From NCBI RefSeq assembly GCF_047663525.1, contig NC_092603.1, positions 971,501 through 1,035,500 on the forward strand: DNA of 64,000 bases. Direction: 5' to 3'. Source of the stretch: Anas platyrhynchos. Its lineage: Eukaryota; Chordata; Aves; Anseriformes; Anatidae. Below, one piece after another: positions 22,301-33,595 of this stretch (its first letter is position 1; every line of letters starts with the position of its first letter). A model generated the notes under the pieces. That model saw nothing but the letters and a program-made list of their open reading frames with translations. It was not told the origin of the DNA and did no database searches. A program made the translations under genes and the position numbers.

Positions 22301-24150
22301 TGGAGTTTGGAAGAGGAATCTATTTAGAAAAAAAAAAAATAAATCAAACACAGTGGATGCAAAATCATTTGAACCAAAATTTTGGGTGTTGAAAGGACAC
22401 CTAAAAATCCTCAACATGAATTTGTACAGACATAAAATGTAGGCAAAGGACAATGGGATGGACGCATCCTTTCTGCTGTGCCATGGGATCCCCGTTTGGG
22501 GCTGTCTGGTAGAGAAAGATGATTTCTCGTCTGCTTTATTTGACCAAAAAAAGACCTGCAGAGCAAAGCCACATCCTCCAGTACCTCACAGAGCACGAGG
22601 GAGAGCAGAGCGCTGCTGCTGCAGGAGGAAACCTCAGGGCTTCAGTTGTTTTCCCCAGCCTAAGAGGGGACAAGAAGGGTCTGGGGGATCCGTGCCGCGA
22701 TGATGGGAGCCGTCACCTCGTTGGCATTGGTTGGTGTGTGAAGGTGTTTTGGATTTTGGGATGGGCTGCAGAAAAAGTGGGAAAAGTTGCAGGTGTTTCA
22801 CCCATTTCTTCCCCTGGAGCATTTCTTCAGCTGGTTCACCACCACCAACCACAGAGGCTTGTGCAACCCCTTCTCCACAAAAACCTTCTCTCAGTCATTA
22901 ATTCCACCAAATTTTGTCCTCTCCACCCCAAACAGAGGAGACGTTTCCACCACTTTGCTCTACAACCCTTGTACTCTTTGCTCTGGAGCAATAGTTGGGG
23001 TATAGAGGCTGTGATGTGAGTTCAGATATCTCAAACCTGAATTTAGTTGATAAATCCAGCAAGGTTCATTGACGAAATAATGACATCCAACCTTCTTAAT
23101 GAGGTGGCTCTTCACTGCCCATATTCCCAAAGACTTTTGGTGGAGAAATTTATGGAAAATGGAAATTTTGCACCTCCAAAGCCTCAGCCATCTAAAGGAA
23201 GGGAGATGATGGGGGTGATGTTTGGGGTGAAGCATCTCTTCACGCTTGACCAGGATTTGTGAGAATATAAATTAAAATAAAATAAATGAAGGTGCTAAAC
23301 TATGGGGTGAAACGGAGCAAAAATAAACCAGAGGAAACAGGGATGCTAGGACTTAAAAAACAGAATCATAGAATATCCCTAGTTGGAAGGGGCCCATAAA
23401 TTAAAATGAAAAATAAAATAGGAAGGAAATTTCATCCTGGGGTGGACTTCTTGCTGCTGCAAATTTCTTTTGCATGAAAAGAAATTTGCCTGGGGGTTAT
23501 TTAAAAGAGAAAGTGCAGAATCCAAGAGAAACCAAGAAAATTCAAAAAGCCAGAGGCAGGAAGGGCTGAAGACAGGGAGGTTTGGGGTTTGGTGGCTTAA
23601 AAATTAAACGAAGACACAAAACATAACGAGGTGTTAATCTGTTAAATCTTGTCGTGGATGAGGTTCTGAAAAGGTGCTAAACCACCCGCTGCTGCTGTCA
23701 AGGGAACAGTTCTGCAGCACTTTTGCAAAAAATGTTAGGTAGGGAGCAGCCGTGCAGATTCTACCCTAAAATCTATTTCATTTTATTTATTTTTGCTAAA
23801 ATCCCCATCCCTTATACCTGTCCCTGGCTTGCAGAGGTGCTGGAGGCAAAGGGGCTGAGCGCTGGTGGCTTCTGCTTCTTCTTCCCCCCTCCAAGGTTTT
23901 ACCCTCACCTCCAAAGGTGGGAAAGGGAGAGGTACTGATTATTAAGTGGAATTTTGAGGATAATTGCATGGAAAAGGGCATTATGCTCCCCTCCCCACCT
24001 TGGTGCCAAGGTGCACAAACCTCTGTGCAAGAAGATAATTGCAATGCAAACATGATAATAAATGAGATGAAAGCCCTGCCCTGACCCCGCTCTCCTGGAG
24101 AAGAAGGGGTTGCTATTGCTTTTTTAATGCTTTTGATTTTGATATTTCTT
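19303..24150. other. Long intergenic region between the receptor pairs of unit 1
   Basis: It contains the second half of the older internal duplication (19670-20960), A/G-rich runs (19690-19830) and short CR1 3' remnants near 21650 and 23363. No lectin exon or RNA gene is recognised. A 166-codon ORF at 22519-23019 is kept in unit 2, but it has no recognisable domain and recent duplication alone explains its retention. Confidence 0.6.
21648..21712 (-). mobile_element. Short CR1 3' remnant
   Basis: The phrases cacagaatgacagaattgta and ggttggaagggacctc are the complement of a CR1 3' end. The unit 2 copy is at about 49056-49120. Confidence 0.6.
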
Positions 24151-24418
24151 TTTGCTATATATATATTTAAGTTTTATGCTAATTAAATAAATGTCCTTCC
24201 CTTTGCACCTCTCAGAGGCTGCTTCGCTTTCGGAAACCGCTTTTTGTGGGCGGCCTCAGCAGGTTGGGGAGCAGAGGGCAGCAGGCGAGGCTCAGACACC
24301 CAGCGCCGCTTCACCCAGTTTTACCTCCAGGAAAAAAAAATATATATATATAAAATAATAATAATTTCCTTTTTCTGCCCCTGCACCTGGCTCTGCTGCT
24401 CCCTGGGGACTGCTGGCA

Positions 24419-27400
24419 ATGGCACTGACAACGGTTTACACCGACCTGGAGTTGCCGCCGGGTCCCAGAGGCATCCCACAGCTCCCAAAGCCTCCCGGTG
24501 AGTGGATTTGCTTCGTACCCATGGGTGCTGGGGTCCCTCTGGGCTTTGGGCCTATATCTTTTGGGGGAGGTGGGCTGGACGCCCTACAAACGGTGCTGGT
24601 GCTGTCCCTGGTGCCACTCTGGAGCTGCTGGGCCCTAGAATGGGGCGGGGAAAACACAGGAAGAAGAGTTTTTTTTTTTTTTTTTTTTTTCTGGCCCAAA
24701 TCCTCATTTTCCTCGAGGATGTTTGCCGTCCACCTCCGCTACGGGGCAGAGCAGCTGCACGAGCAGATTTCTTTCCCCAAATCTCTCTGAAACGTGCTGC
24801 AAGGAGAATTTCCCCGAGGACACCGCTACCTGCAGAGCTTTTGCACGCTCCCCTTTCTCACCTCGCTCGAGGGCTTCTGCAAGCGGGCTGCAACCGAGCA
24901 GCAATTGTGGCTTTGAGCACCCCAAGGCTTCATTTTGGGCCCTTCCCTTGAGCCAGGACCCCCCCAAGCCCCCTCCCAGGTGCAGCACGGGGTGCAAGGA
25001 GCTGAGCTGCTGTTCATCACCTCGGCCGAGCGAGGGAGGCAGCTTGTGGGTGTTTTTTTTGCTTCTCAGCTCCCCTCCAAGCCACCTTGCAGGATGCAGG
25101 GTGAGGGGGGGAGGGGGGACAGATGTGACTGTCCCCATGACGTGGACACCAAACTGAAGGGGGTTAAAACAGGGAAGGGATGGCGACGATGTGGGTTTCT
25201 CTCCCAATACAGGTCCCGTTGCAGGTCGCCGGTGGTACTGGGTGATAATGGGAACCGGATGGGTTGGGGCCGCCGTCCTGGCGGGCATCGTGGTGTGGCT
25301 GCTGCAGCGACACGGTGAGTGGCGGGGTGTCAGGGTGGGGGGAAAACAAATCAAATCCCCCCCAAAAAAGCCATGGCAGCTCCGTATTGCACCTGTATTT
25401 AGAGAACATCTCCTGGACACACCAGGTTGTTTTCTTGTTTGTTTTTTTTTGTTTATTTGTTTGTTTTGTGGGTTTGATGCTTGTGCTGCCACAAATCCCT
25501 GCTCCCTCTGGCAGCACCTTGCTCCGTCCCATGCCGAGGGTGGCTCCGCACAAGGGTTTCACCCCACTGCTTGCATCCTGGGGTCAAACCCATCCCGCCC
25601 CCCAATTTCAGATGGAAACAGCCTCAATCTCACTGGCTCGTGCTCCTGGGAATCCTGCCTGGGCAAGGACACCACCAACTCCAACTGCTCCCTGAACTAC
25701 TTCCAGCTGGGGCTCAGAGAGCGGCTGTGCGAGGCCGAGAGCCACCAGACACCAGGTAGCCCACGCTGTTACGGAGGTGTTGGTTTGCTTTGGGCCCCTC
25801 CACGCAGAAAACGGGGCCCGACAGCGAGGGAAAGCCCCCCTGGACTCCCCATCCTGCTGCTTTCCCTCCGTGGTGTCACCTTTATCCTTCCCCTCTCCAT
25901 GCACCCCTCTTTGTCCCTTCAACCTCTGCTCCTATCCCTCCAACCCCAGCTTTCCCCCCAGTTCTCATAAAGATTTTTCTCCTAAAAAACAAAACAAAAT
26001 AAAACAGGGGGTTGAGAAAAGCTTGGGAGGGTCCTGGGGAGGGGTCTCCCAGCTTCGCCCCTTACCCAGCTCACGTCCCCAACCCCTGCCTCAGGTGCCG
26101 AGGGCTGCTGGCTCTGCCCTGCGGGCTGGCAGCCCTTCGCCACCAAATGCTACTGGGTTTCTGCAAAAACCCTGTCCTGGGAAGAGGCAGGAGGTGACTG
26201 CAAGGACAGGAGGGCGGAATTGGTGATGCTGAAGAGCGTGGAGGAGAAGGTAAAGGACCAAAGAGAAGCATCGCGACTGCAATCGGATTTTTTTTTGTAG
26301 CTGATGCTGCCTGCCCAAATTGCAGAGACACTTGGATGTCAGGGAAAAATAAATTACAATAAAGAGGGGGAAATAATAATAATACAATAATACAATAATA
26401 CAATAATAATAGAAGGGGGAGAAAAGAGGGATGGAGCGGGGAAGAAAAGGGAGAAAAGGGAGGAAGAAAAAGGGGAGAAAAAGAGGATAAGGGGGAGAAG
26501 GGGGAGAAGGTGGGAAAAAGAGGGAGAGTGGGGGAAAAAGTGTGGGGGGGGGAAGGGTGAGGGGCTGGAAAAAGGGAGAGGTGGGGAAAAAGGGAGGAAG
26601 AAGAGGGAGGAAAGTGGAGAAGGGTGGAAAAGAGGGAGAAAGGTGGGGAAAAACAGGGAGATGGGGTCTGCTTCCTCCTCCCCTAGAACTTCATTGGGGC
26701 CATGAGCAAAGAAATACCAGGGAGCTGGACGGGGCTCAGCACCATCCCGACTCAGGGCGAGGAGTGGACGTGGATGGATGGATCCCCTTTGCAGGATGAT
26801 TTGTGAGTTGTTCCTAAGACCCATACAAAAACCCCATCCCGGAGAAATTTTGGCTGCTCACCTGCTTCCTTGACAACAAACTCCCCCCAAAATCCTTCCT
26901 GAGCTGGTGGGGAACAAATGAAATTTGGGCAATGCGGGCCCGCAGCCCCCAGCTGCTCAGCAAGGAGAGGAAGAAGTAATCAAAGCATTTTTCCTAAGTA
27001 TTTTCGCTGCAATTTCAGGCAGGGAAATTTCAACTGGTTAAAAAGGAGATGCCCTAATCCGGGATATTTTGCAGCTGGGGTCCTCCTGTAGCCACATTGA
27101 CTTTGATATCCAAAAAAAAAAAAATAGAGCTTTTGGGAGAGATAAATATTTATTAGACAAAGCAGAGGGTGTATGGGGAGGAGAAACAAGTGTTTTTTTG
27201 TTTTGTTTTGTTTTGTTTGTTTATTTTTGTTTGTTTCTTTTTTTTTTTTTTTTTTTTTAGTATTTTTTGTATTTTTGTTTTGGTTTGTTTGTTTGGTTGG
27301 TTGGTTTTTTGTGGGGCAAAAGCTGGAAAATTGCTTTCTCTGGAGAAACAGGAGGCAAACAGGGTGGTACACTCCAAGCTGAACGGCTGACTTGGTTAAA

Positions 27401-27622
27401 GTTTTTTGGGGGGCTAAACAACCATCTGAAGAGATGAAATGTTGCATCCAAGCGCTTTCTGTTGTGCTGACTAAAATCTTGCTTACGGTGCTCCCCAGGC
27501 TGCAGGTGATGGGGGAAAAGAGGGCGAATGCCTGTGCGGCGATATTGAAGGGGCAGCTCCGCTCCCACTTGTGCAGCACGCCGTTGCATTGGATTTGCCA
27601 GAAAGAGGCCACCAAGATTTAA
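24419..27622 (+). CDS. Second NK-type C-type lectin receptor (unit 1), six exons
   Basis: Exons 24419..24497, 25225..25314, 25612..25755, 26095..26249, 26687..26802 and 27499..27622 have consistent phases (1,1,1,0,2). They give 708 bases and a 235-residue type II protein. The tail (1-26) has TVYTDLEL, an ITIM-like motif with Tyr7. The membrane segment is about 30-53 ([16 protein letters not shown]). The stalk (57-104) has NLT and NCS glycosylation sites and several cysteines. The lectin domain runs to the end: [33 protein letters not shown] and LHWICQK. No calcium-binding residues are seen. The fold matches group V NK receptors (KLRB/KLRF-like) and the tail suggests inhibitory or adaptor signalling. 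An orphan CLEC2-like exon converges from the right. Poly(A) signals AATAAA lie at 27961 and 27985. Confidence 0.9.
26405..26665 (+). repeat. Polypurine (G/A) tract in intron 4 of the second receptor
   Basis: About 260 bases are almost purely purine on the plus strand, made of ggggagaaaaagaggg-like units. It is kept in unit 2 (53735-53990) with rearranged internal units. Such tracts can form triplex DNA; whether this one does is unknown. Confidence 0.85.
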
Positions 27623-28119
27623 GCACAGCTTCAACTGAGGGAGCCACGACAAGGCACAAACGGGATGGGACACGGCACCAGGATGCCAAAAAGCAGCTCC
27701 AGAGCTTCGAGGCTGGTGGCTTCTCCCAGCTCTGCTTCGTTCCTCCGCTTTCCCTTTCTCCTCCTACCTCTGAATCCCGCAAACAAGGGCATCAAGCCCT
27801 CAAGCTTCGGAGTGCTGGACAAATGTTTTTTCCAAACCTTTTGGATATTCCCAAGTCTCTCTGCAACTGCCGCAAAGACACGAATGGCTGAAGGATCCTT
27901 TGATCCCAGAGCTCCACGCTGTTGCTTCGAGGAGTTTCTACTTCTGCAAGCTGAAGTTAAAATAAATTAATACTTATTTTTTTAAATAAAGCACCGTCAG
28001 GAACCCTACACAAGGGGGTTTAATGATAGCAGCTTTCTCTTCGTCATCTTCACGTGTAAATTCGGAGGCGACTCCAGGATGCAGGAGGATGCTGCAGGGG
28101 GCCACTCAGGGCTCTCCAA

Positions 28120-28243
28120 CTATGCTCCCCTGGGGCTCTGCAGGGGGTGGCTGCAGACTGAATACTTCAGCTGGGAGCACCAGTCACTGCTGACCCCATC
28201 ACTGTTGATGTAGGCACATTGGCCATTGCCCCGGATAACAAAC
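28120..28243 (-). pseudogene. Orphan CLEC2-like last lectin exon (unit 1)
   Basis: On minus, an AG acceptor at 28244-28245 is followed by 124 bases in phase 1 encoding VIRGNGQCAYINSDG, then CSQLKYSVCSHP and a stop. This is the third lectin exon of a CLEC2-type gene. No matching transmembrane or earlier lectin exons are found to its right before other genes; ERV fragments start about 200 bp away. It lies about 500 bp from, and convergent with, the receptor at 24419-27622, so it is probably the broken partner of that receptor. Confidence 0.8.
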
Positions 28244-28439
28244 CTGCACAGAGTAGCAGAAGGAGAAGTCAAGGGGCTGAGCATCCCCCACATAAGCAAA
28301 CGGTGCTGGAAGGAGGAGGAAGAATCCTTTCCAGCGGACAATGACCCCTATGCTAAGCTAAGTCTGCCCCCTTCCATGAAGGAAGGAATATTTTTGGTTG
28401 ATTAAACCCATATGGGTTCATCCAGGGATGCCCTCTGCA

Positions 28440-29830
28440 TCCACAAGCTGCTTCCCAGTGTTATATATGGAATGGTAATTCGTGTCGAGAAAATGGTTGA
28501 TATTAATAAAGAAGAGGGAGACTTGGGAGTGTGGCCATGGGGGTTGGAAAACCCCGTGATTGACATAACATTAGACTCTTAATGATGAGGCCATCAGGAA
28601 TATAAAAGAGTTTAGAGGGAACAAAGAAGGGTGATTCAGGAGACTCCATGCAGTCTCTTTCAGGTTTCTTGTTCTCCAGCCCTTAAGCCATGGAAGTTTC
28701 TGTGTGTTTGCTGTTGTTGTTACATTCAAAGTTGTTTGACCAATTAAAAGTTGTTTTGAAAAGAATTGCAGTGGAGAGAAGTGTATAAGAGGGGAGCCTG
28801 CCCTCAAGATAAAAAAAAAAAAAAAAAAAAAAGGCAACAGGATGTGATGAAATTATGTCATCAATAAAGAAGCAGAAAGAAGGAATGAAAAGGAACAGGC
28901 TGGCAGAATGGAGACCAGAACGTTAACAGGCACATTGATCGCCTCATGAAGATAGGTTCGACCAAACTTGGCAAACTGCTCAGAGAAGCTCGTACAGAAA
29001 GTTGCTGGAAATGGGTGCACCGGAGTTGGGAAGAAGCTCAAGCTGAGAGAAGCGGAGCCGTGCACACAGCTGCCCCTCGCTGGTCAGCAGCTGCACATTA
29101 TGGGGAATCATACGTCCTCACATACAAAGACTGTCCTGGTAACCTTACAGCTCATTCTCCTTATTAACAATTGGACAGTTTATGAGCCTGAAATATGGGA
29201 CCAAATTGAGGTCAAGGTGTGGGACTCTGCAACTAAAAATGACAAGGTTGCAGTGGGATTGCTTGGCACCTGGAGAGCAATCCCTGAGGCCTTGAAGAGC
29301 CATGTGGGGCCACAATTCACAAATGTGTGGTTTACCAGACAGTGAGGGAGCTGCGGGCTCCTTTGCTGATCCGACTGCTACGCCATTGGCCCCTCTGCCA
29401 CTACAGCCGTCAAAGGCTTTTGTTGTTACGCCCCCTGTTGGCCTAAACGTGCCTTTCGACCCAGGCCTCATTGGCCTTGAAAAGGAGATGGATATGCTTT
29501 TCTTTGATCCGGGAAGAACAGGATACATAAGACCTGAAGACCGAGTTGCTTGACAACTTAAAGCGAAACATATTGTTCAAAAGGAATGGAAAATGGAGAC
29601 TTGTTTGTAATCAATAAAAGGAATGGAAGATTGAGACTGTTAAGTAATGGATCTTAAAGGATTGTTTGTTAACTTTTCTGATTGCACATATGTATAGGTG
29701 TACTCGGGTTTAGTATGTAAAAGCAATGTTCTGTATATTTAGAATGTTTGATGTTCACGTGTGCGTGTTGGTGGAGCATAGACTCCCCACACACCCAGCC
29801 CTATTTACTTGCCTTTTATAGCTTTTATAC
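28440..29830 (+). mobile_element. ERV fragment, plus arm of palindrome (unit 1)
   Basis: In order: a purine tract (near 28507-28520), LTR-like sequence with tataaaagag near 28600, a second TATA-like box near 28783, AATAAA near 28864, and a gag-like open stretch (28968-29345, then 29302-29553 in another frame). A frame break separates the two parts. No pol or env follows. The gag label is inferred from its place after the LTR; phrases such as LLGTWRA and RTGYIRPEDRVA recur in every copy. Confidence 0.65.
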
Positions 29831-29934
29831 CTTTTATAGCTTTTATACCTTTTATAGCTTTTATAAATATTAACAAATTCAGATTGAGTTGAGACTTCAT
29901 TTATAATACTATACTATACTATTTATACTTATAA

Positions 29935-31250
29935 AAGGTATAAAAGGCAATTAAACAGTGCTGGGTGTGCGGGGAGTCTACGCTCCACCAACACGCACAC
30001 ACAAACAGCAAACATTCTAAATATATAGAACATCGCTTTTACATACTAAACCCGAATATGCCTGTACATATGTACAATCAGGAAAGGTAACAAACAATCC
30101 TTTAAGATCCATGACTTAACAGTCTCAATCTTCCATTCCTTTTGAACAATGTCTCGCTTTAAGTTGTCAAGCAACTCGGTCTTCAGGCCTTATGTCTCCC
30201 GTTCTTCCCGGATCAAAGAAAAGCATACCCATCTCCTTTTCAAGGCCAATGAGGCCTGGGTCGAAAGGCACGTTTAGGCCAACAGGGGGCGTAACAACAA
30301 AAGCCTTCGATGGCTGTAGCGGCAGAAGGACCGGTGCCCTAGCAGTCGGATCAGTAAAGGAGCCCGCAGCTCCCTCACTGTCTGGCAAACCACACGTCTC
30401 TGACTGTGGCCCCACATGGCTCTTTAAGGCCTCAGGGATTGCTCGCCAGGTGCCGAGCAATCTCACTGCAACCTTGTCGTTTTTAATTGCAGAGTCCCAC
30501 ACCTTGACCTCAATTTGGTCCAACGTTTCAGGCTCATAAACTGTCCGATTGTTTATAAGGAGAATAAGCTGTAAGGTTACCAGGACAGTCTTTGTTCCTA
30601 AGGACGTATGACTCCCCATAATGCGCAACTGCTGACCAGCGAGGGGCAGTTGTGTGCACAGGTCCGCTTCTCTCAGCTCGAGCTTCTCTCCAGCTCCGGT
30701 GCGCCTATTTCCAGTGACTTTCTGTACAAGCTTCTCTGAGCAGTTTGCTGAGTTAGGTCAAACCCATCTTTATTAGGTGATCAAAGTGCCTGTTCCTGTC
30801 CTGGTCTCCACTCTGCCAGACTGTTCCTCTTCACTCTTTTTTCCTGCTTCTTTATTGATGACATAACTTCATCAGTGTTGCCTTTTTTATCTTGAGGGCA
30901 GGCTCCCCTCTTACACCCTTCTCTCCACAGCAGTTCTTTTCAAAACAACTTTTCATTGGTCAGACAACTTTGCATATAACAACAGCAAACACCCAGAAAT
31001 TCCATGCCTTAATGACTGGAGAACAAGAGACCAGCTGGAGAACAAGAAACCAGAGACTGCATGGAGTCTCCTGAATCACCTTTCTTTGTTCCCTCTAAAC
31101 TCTTTTATATTCCTGATGGCCTCATCATTAAGAGTCTAATGTTATCTCAATCACGGGGTTTTCCAACCCCCATGGCCACACTCCCAAATCTCCCCCTTCT
31201 TTATTAATATCAACCATTTTCTCAACACGAATTACCACTCCACATATCAC
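29935..31250 (-). mobile_element. ERV fragment, minus arm of palindrome (unit 1)
   Basis: This is the inverted copy of 28440-29830. It includes a 153-codon gag-like minus-strand ORF (30167-30628), the LTR-like sequence and the purine tract (near 31185-31205 on the complement). The arms meet in a spacer (29830-29935) of short TTTTATA repeats. The outer end of this arm lies about 160 bp upstream of the hemITAM exon. Confidence 0.65.
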
Positions 31251-31409
31251 AACTCAATATATAACAGGGGCATTGAACGGCCGTGAGCTGTGGCAGGAAG
31301 CTCCGGCCCCGCCACTGGTTCGCACTTCACCAGTACAGCTCTGAGCATTTTGGTTTCCTGTCCTCTGGACCCTGTTGTGTCCCCTCCACCTGCTGCGTGT
31401 CCTTCTGCC

Positions 31410-31494
31410 ATGGAGGATGAGGATGGCTACATGGCCTTGGACAGGCGATGCAAGCGGGGTGCTGCGGAGAGGCTGGGACCCCTCCGGGACGCAG
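31410..31494 (+). CDS. hemITAM cytoplasmic first exon of a C-type lectin receptor (unit 2 leader)
   Basis: An ATG opens 85 bases ending at a GT donor (gcag/gtagcg) in phase 1. The peptide begins MEDEDGYMALD, an exact DEDGYxxL hemITAM as in CLEC-2 and Dectin-1, which recruit Syk. Tyr is residue 7 and Leu residue 10, the same positions as in the ITIM tails of the receptors at 6007 and 24419. No own membrane or lectin exons are found before 33596. The nearest phase-1 transmembrane exon on plus is 34571..34669 of the unit 2 NKR-P1-like gene. Splicing to it would give an open 774-base reading frame (257 codons plus stop). The alternative is an orphan exon left by rearrangement. The donor is weaker than gtaagt. 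Bases 31495-33270 hold no other recognised gene. Confidence 0.7.
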
Positions 31495-33026
31495 GTAGCG
31501 GGGTCCGATCCTCCGTCCCCACCACGGGTTTGTGGTGGCGAGAGGATACCCCGGGTGGCGATTGGTTGGCAGGGGGAAGAAGCGGGGTGGTGCAGCTCTT
31601 GGGGTCCCAGAGAGTCGCTCAAGCTGGGGAAACTGTGAGGTGGCTTACAGGGGATGCTTGCCTTTGATAAACTCGGTATTGTGGAACAAAAATGGTTTTG
31701 CACCAGAACTGGGAACAAGGGCAAGGACAGGAAATGCCACAGAGGTGGTTCCATTGCTCTGTGAGGGCTGGAGATGGATGAAGTGTGAGAAAAGAGAGAG
31801 AAAGGAAGCATTTTGGGGACCTCTGCTCTACGGTATCCCCTTGCATGGCAAAGTACTCGGCAGTACATCCCCATTTTCTAGAATCATAACGTTGGTGTGT
31901 ACTACCCCATAGGAGGTCAATTTCTGTACCAGCACACTTAAGGGGAATAGGAGAAATGGGAAATAAGTGTCCCAGGGGACAGGGGGATGTCCCTGGGACA
32001 ATGCCTACTGAGAGTCCTTTAGGAAGAATGCTAAGGAATCGGTTGCAGCAAGGTTTGTAGCTCTAGGGGAACATGGGAGGATGGAAAGAGCATGCAGGGC
32101 TGATGCGTGTCTTTTGAAGGCACCTGCACTTGTTTGAGGACCTCCAGATGGATTTAGAGGTGGCTGCATGGTAAAATTCAGAGTCTGTCCTCACCCACCC
32201 AAAAACCTTGGCCAGTGCCCATCCCACCAATGCCCCACCACAGCCAGATCTTGCTTTCCCCCAGCATTACCCCATTTATATTGTTTTTCTTCATCTCTTG
32301 GAGGAACTTCTTCAAATAGGAAGATTTTGAAACCAGGCTATCCAAACTAAATGTCTTGCAATTATGTTATCAGGATGCAGATTTTTACATAAAAGAGAAA
32401 AAAATATTATTATTATTTTTAAAAGTTTTGCAAGCTATGGTCAGGATGGAGGCAGAGCCCTTTTGCAGCCTTTTTTTTTTATTAGTTGCGGAGGTCATCT
32501 CTTGTTTTTTTTTTTTGTTTTTTTTTTTTTTTTTTTGACACCTTTTTTTGTCACCGTGAAGGAAGAGAAATGTAAAAGTGGTCCTGCCTCTGCTCAATGC
32601 AGAAAATCGAGTACAAAATTTTCCATGAAGTCAATGAAATCCGAAGGCAGAGCAACAACAAATAGCAAAATGGATTGGTGGTGCTTTTTCCCAAGTCCTA
32701 GGAAGTGCCAGCTGCTCCATGCAGCAGAGACTAGGTCAAGCTGGCATGAGAAAATGAAATTAAACATCAAGATAATGCATATTTATTTTGCTGCAGAAAA
32801 TAAGCAAGGGAAAAAAAACCCTCTTTGCCTCTTCTGGTGCAAAAGTTACAGGATAAATTACTTGGCATGGAAGAAAAAGCAACAAATTGCAATCAAAACC
32901 ATCCCCTTCCAGCTTTTGGTTTACACACAACTGATGCCCAAGCCGTATTCCAGGGAAGACACACCAAATACCACCTTTATCCTCCTTCCCTGTATATCTG
33001 CTGGTATGCATTGGCCTGCCCCCATT

Positions 33027-33030
<4 letters not shown>

Positions 33031-33100
<70 letters not shown>
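33031..33100. repeat. (TA)n dinucleotide microsatellite
   Basis: About 35 uninterrupted TA units replace the AAAT array found at this place in unit 1. Confidence 0.95.
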
Positions 33101-33103
<3 letters not shown>

Positions 33104-33270
33104 TGAAGGGCTTTTATTTTGTCTTTTGTCACCTCTCTACTCTCCTGGTAGCTCAGCACCGCAGTGCTTGCTGTGGTCACTAAAGACAAAAGGTGTTTCT
33201 GCACCTCCAGAGGTGCAACCTCCTCCTGCCTTGAGGATGACTGCCTACCTGCCATCCTTCGACTGAAAGG

Positions 33271-33407
33271 GACCACCATCCCTGGAGGTCTTTAAAAGAC
33301 ATTTAGGTGTTGAGCTTAGGGATATGATTTAGTGAAGGACTTGTTAGTTTTAGGTCAGAGGTTGGACTGGGCGATCTGGAAGGTCTCTTCCAACCTAGAT
33401 GATTCTG
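33271..33407 (+). mobile_element. Short CR1 3' fragment with target-site repeat
   Basis: The CR1 3' signature (ggactgggcgatctggaagg ... gattctg) is flanked by TGAAAGG at 33264-33270 and 33408-33414. Unit 1 has only one such site near 5813 and no insert. The insertion therefore postdates the duplication, or was lost cleanly from unit 1. Confidence 0.8.
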
Positions 33408-33595
33408 TGAAAGGAAAGTCTGTAGCATATATCTATGTATCTATAAAAAAAAAAAAAAAAAAAAAGAAGAAGAAGAAGACTAAAAAAAGCCATTTCCTGG
33501 CACTGGACGCAGGCGCAAGAATGTTGGTCATAACACAAAGGTTGCCCGGGGACGTTGTCACTCCTGGGATGCTTCTGTGGGCGGGCAAGCTGACC

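Larger units (their letters stand above)
5003..32335 (+). repeat. Tandem segmental duplication, unit 1 (about 27.3 kb)
   Basis: The sequence from about 5003 reappears in order and orientation from about 32336, and its beginning appears again from about 63457. Corresponding points are offset by roughly 27,310-27,425 bases up to about 54.77 kb. The offset then rises to about 29,310 because of a CR1 insertion in unit 2, and to about 31,120 after an additional ERV/exon module. Each unit contains two NK-type receptors on plus, CLEC2-like sequence on minus and the same retroelements. Confidence 0.95.

Noticed and set aside
22519-23019. 166-codon plus-strand ORF retained in unit 2 (49929-50432)
   Set aside because: No recognisable domain, no splice context, and retention is expected from a recent duplication alone.
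24230-24245. Interferon-response-like element (tttcggaaacc) upstream of the second receptor
   Set aside because: It matches only part of an ISRE consensus; chance occurrence is likely.
31290-31667. 125-codon ORF overlapping the hemITAM exon
   Set aside because: It is in a frame with no lectin or signalling features and continues past the donor site; the hemITAM frame with its phase-1 donor is better supported.
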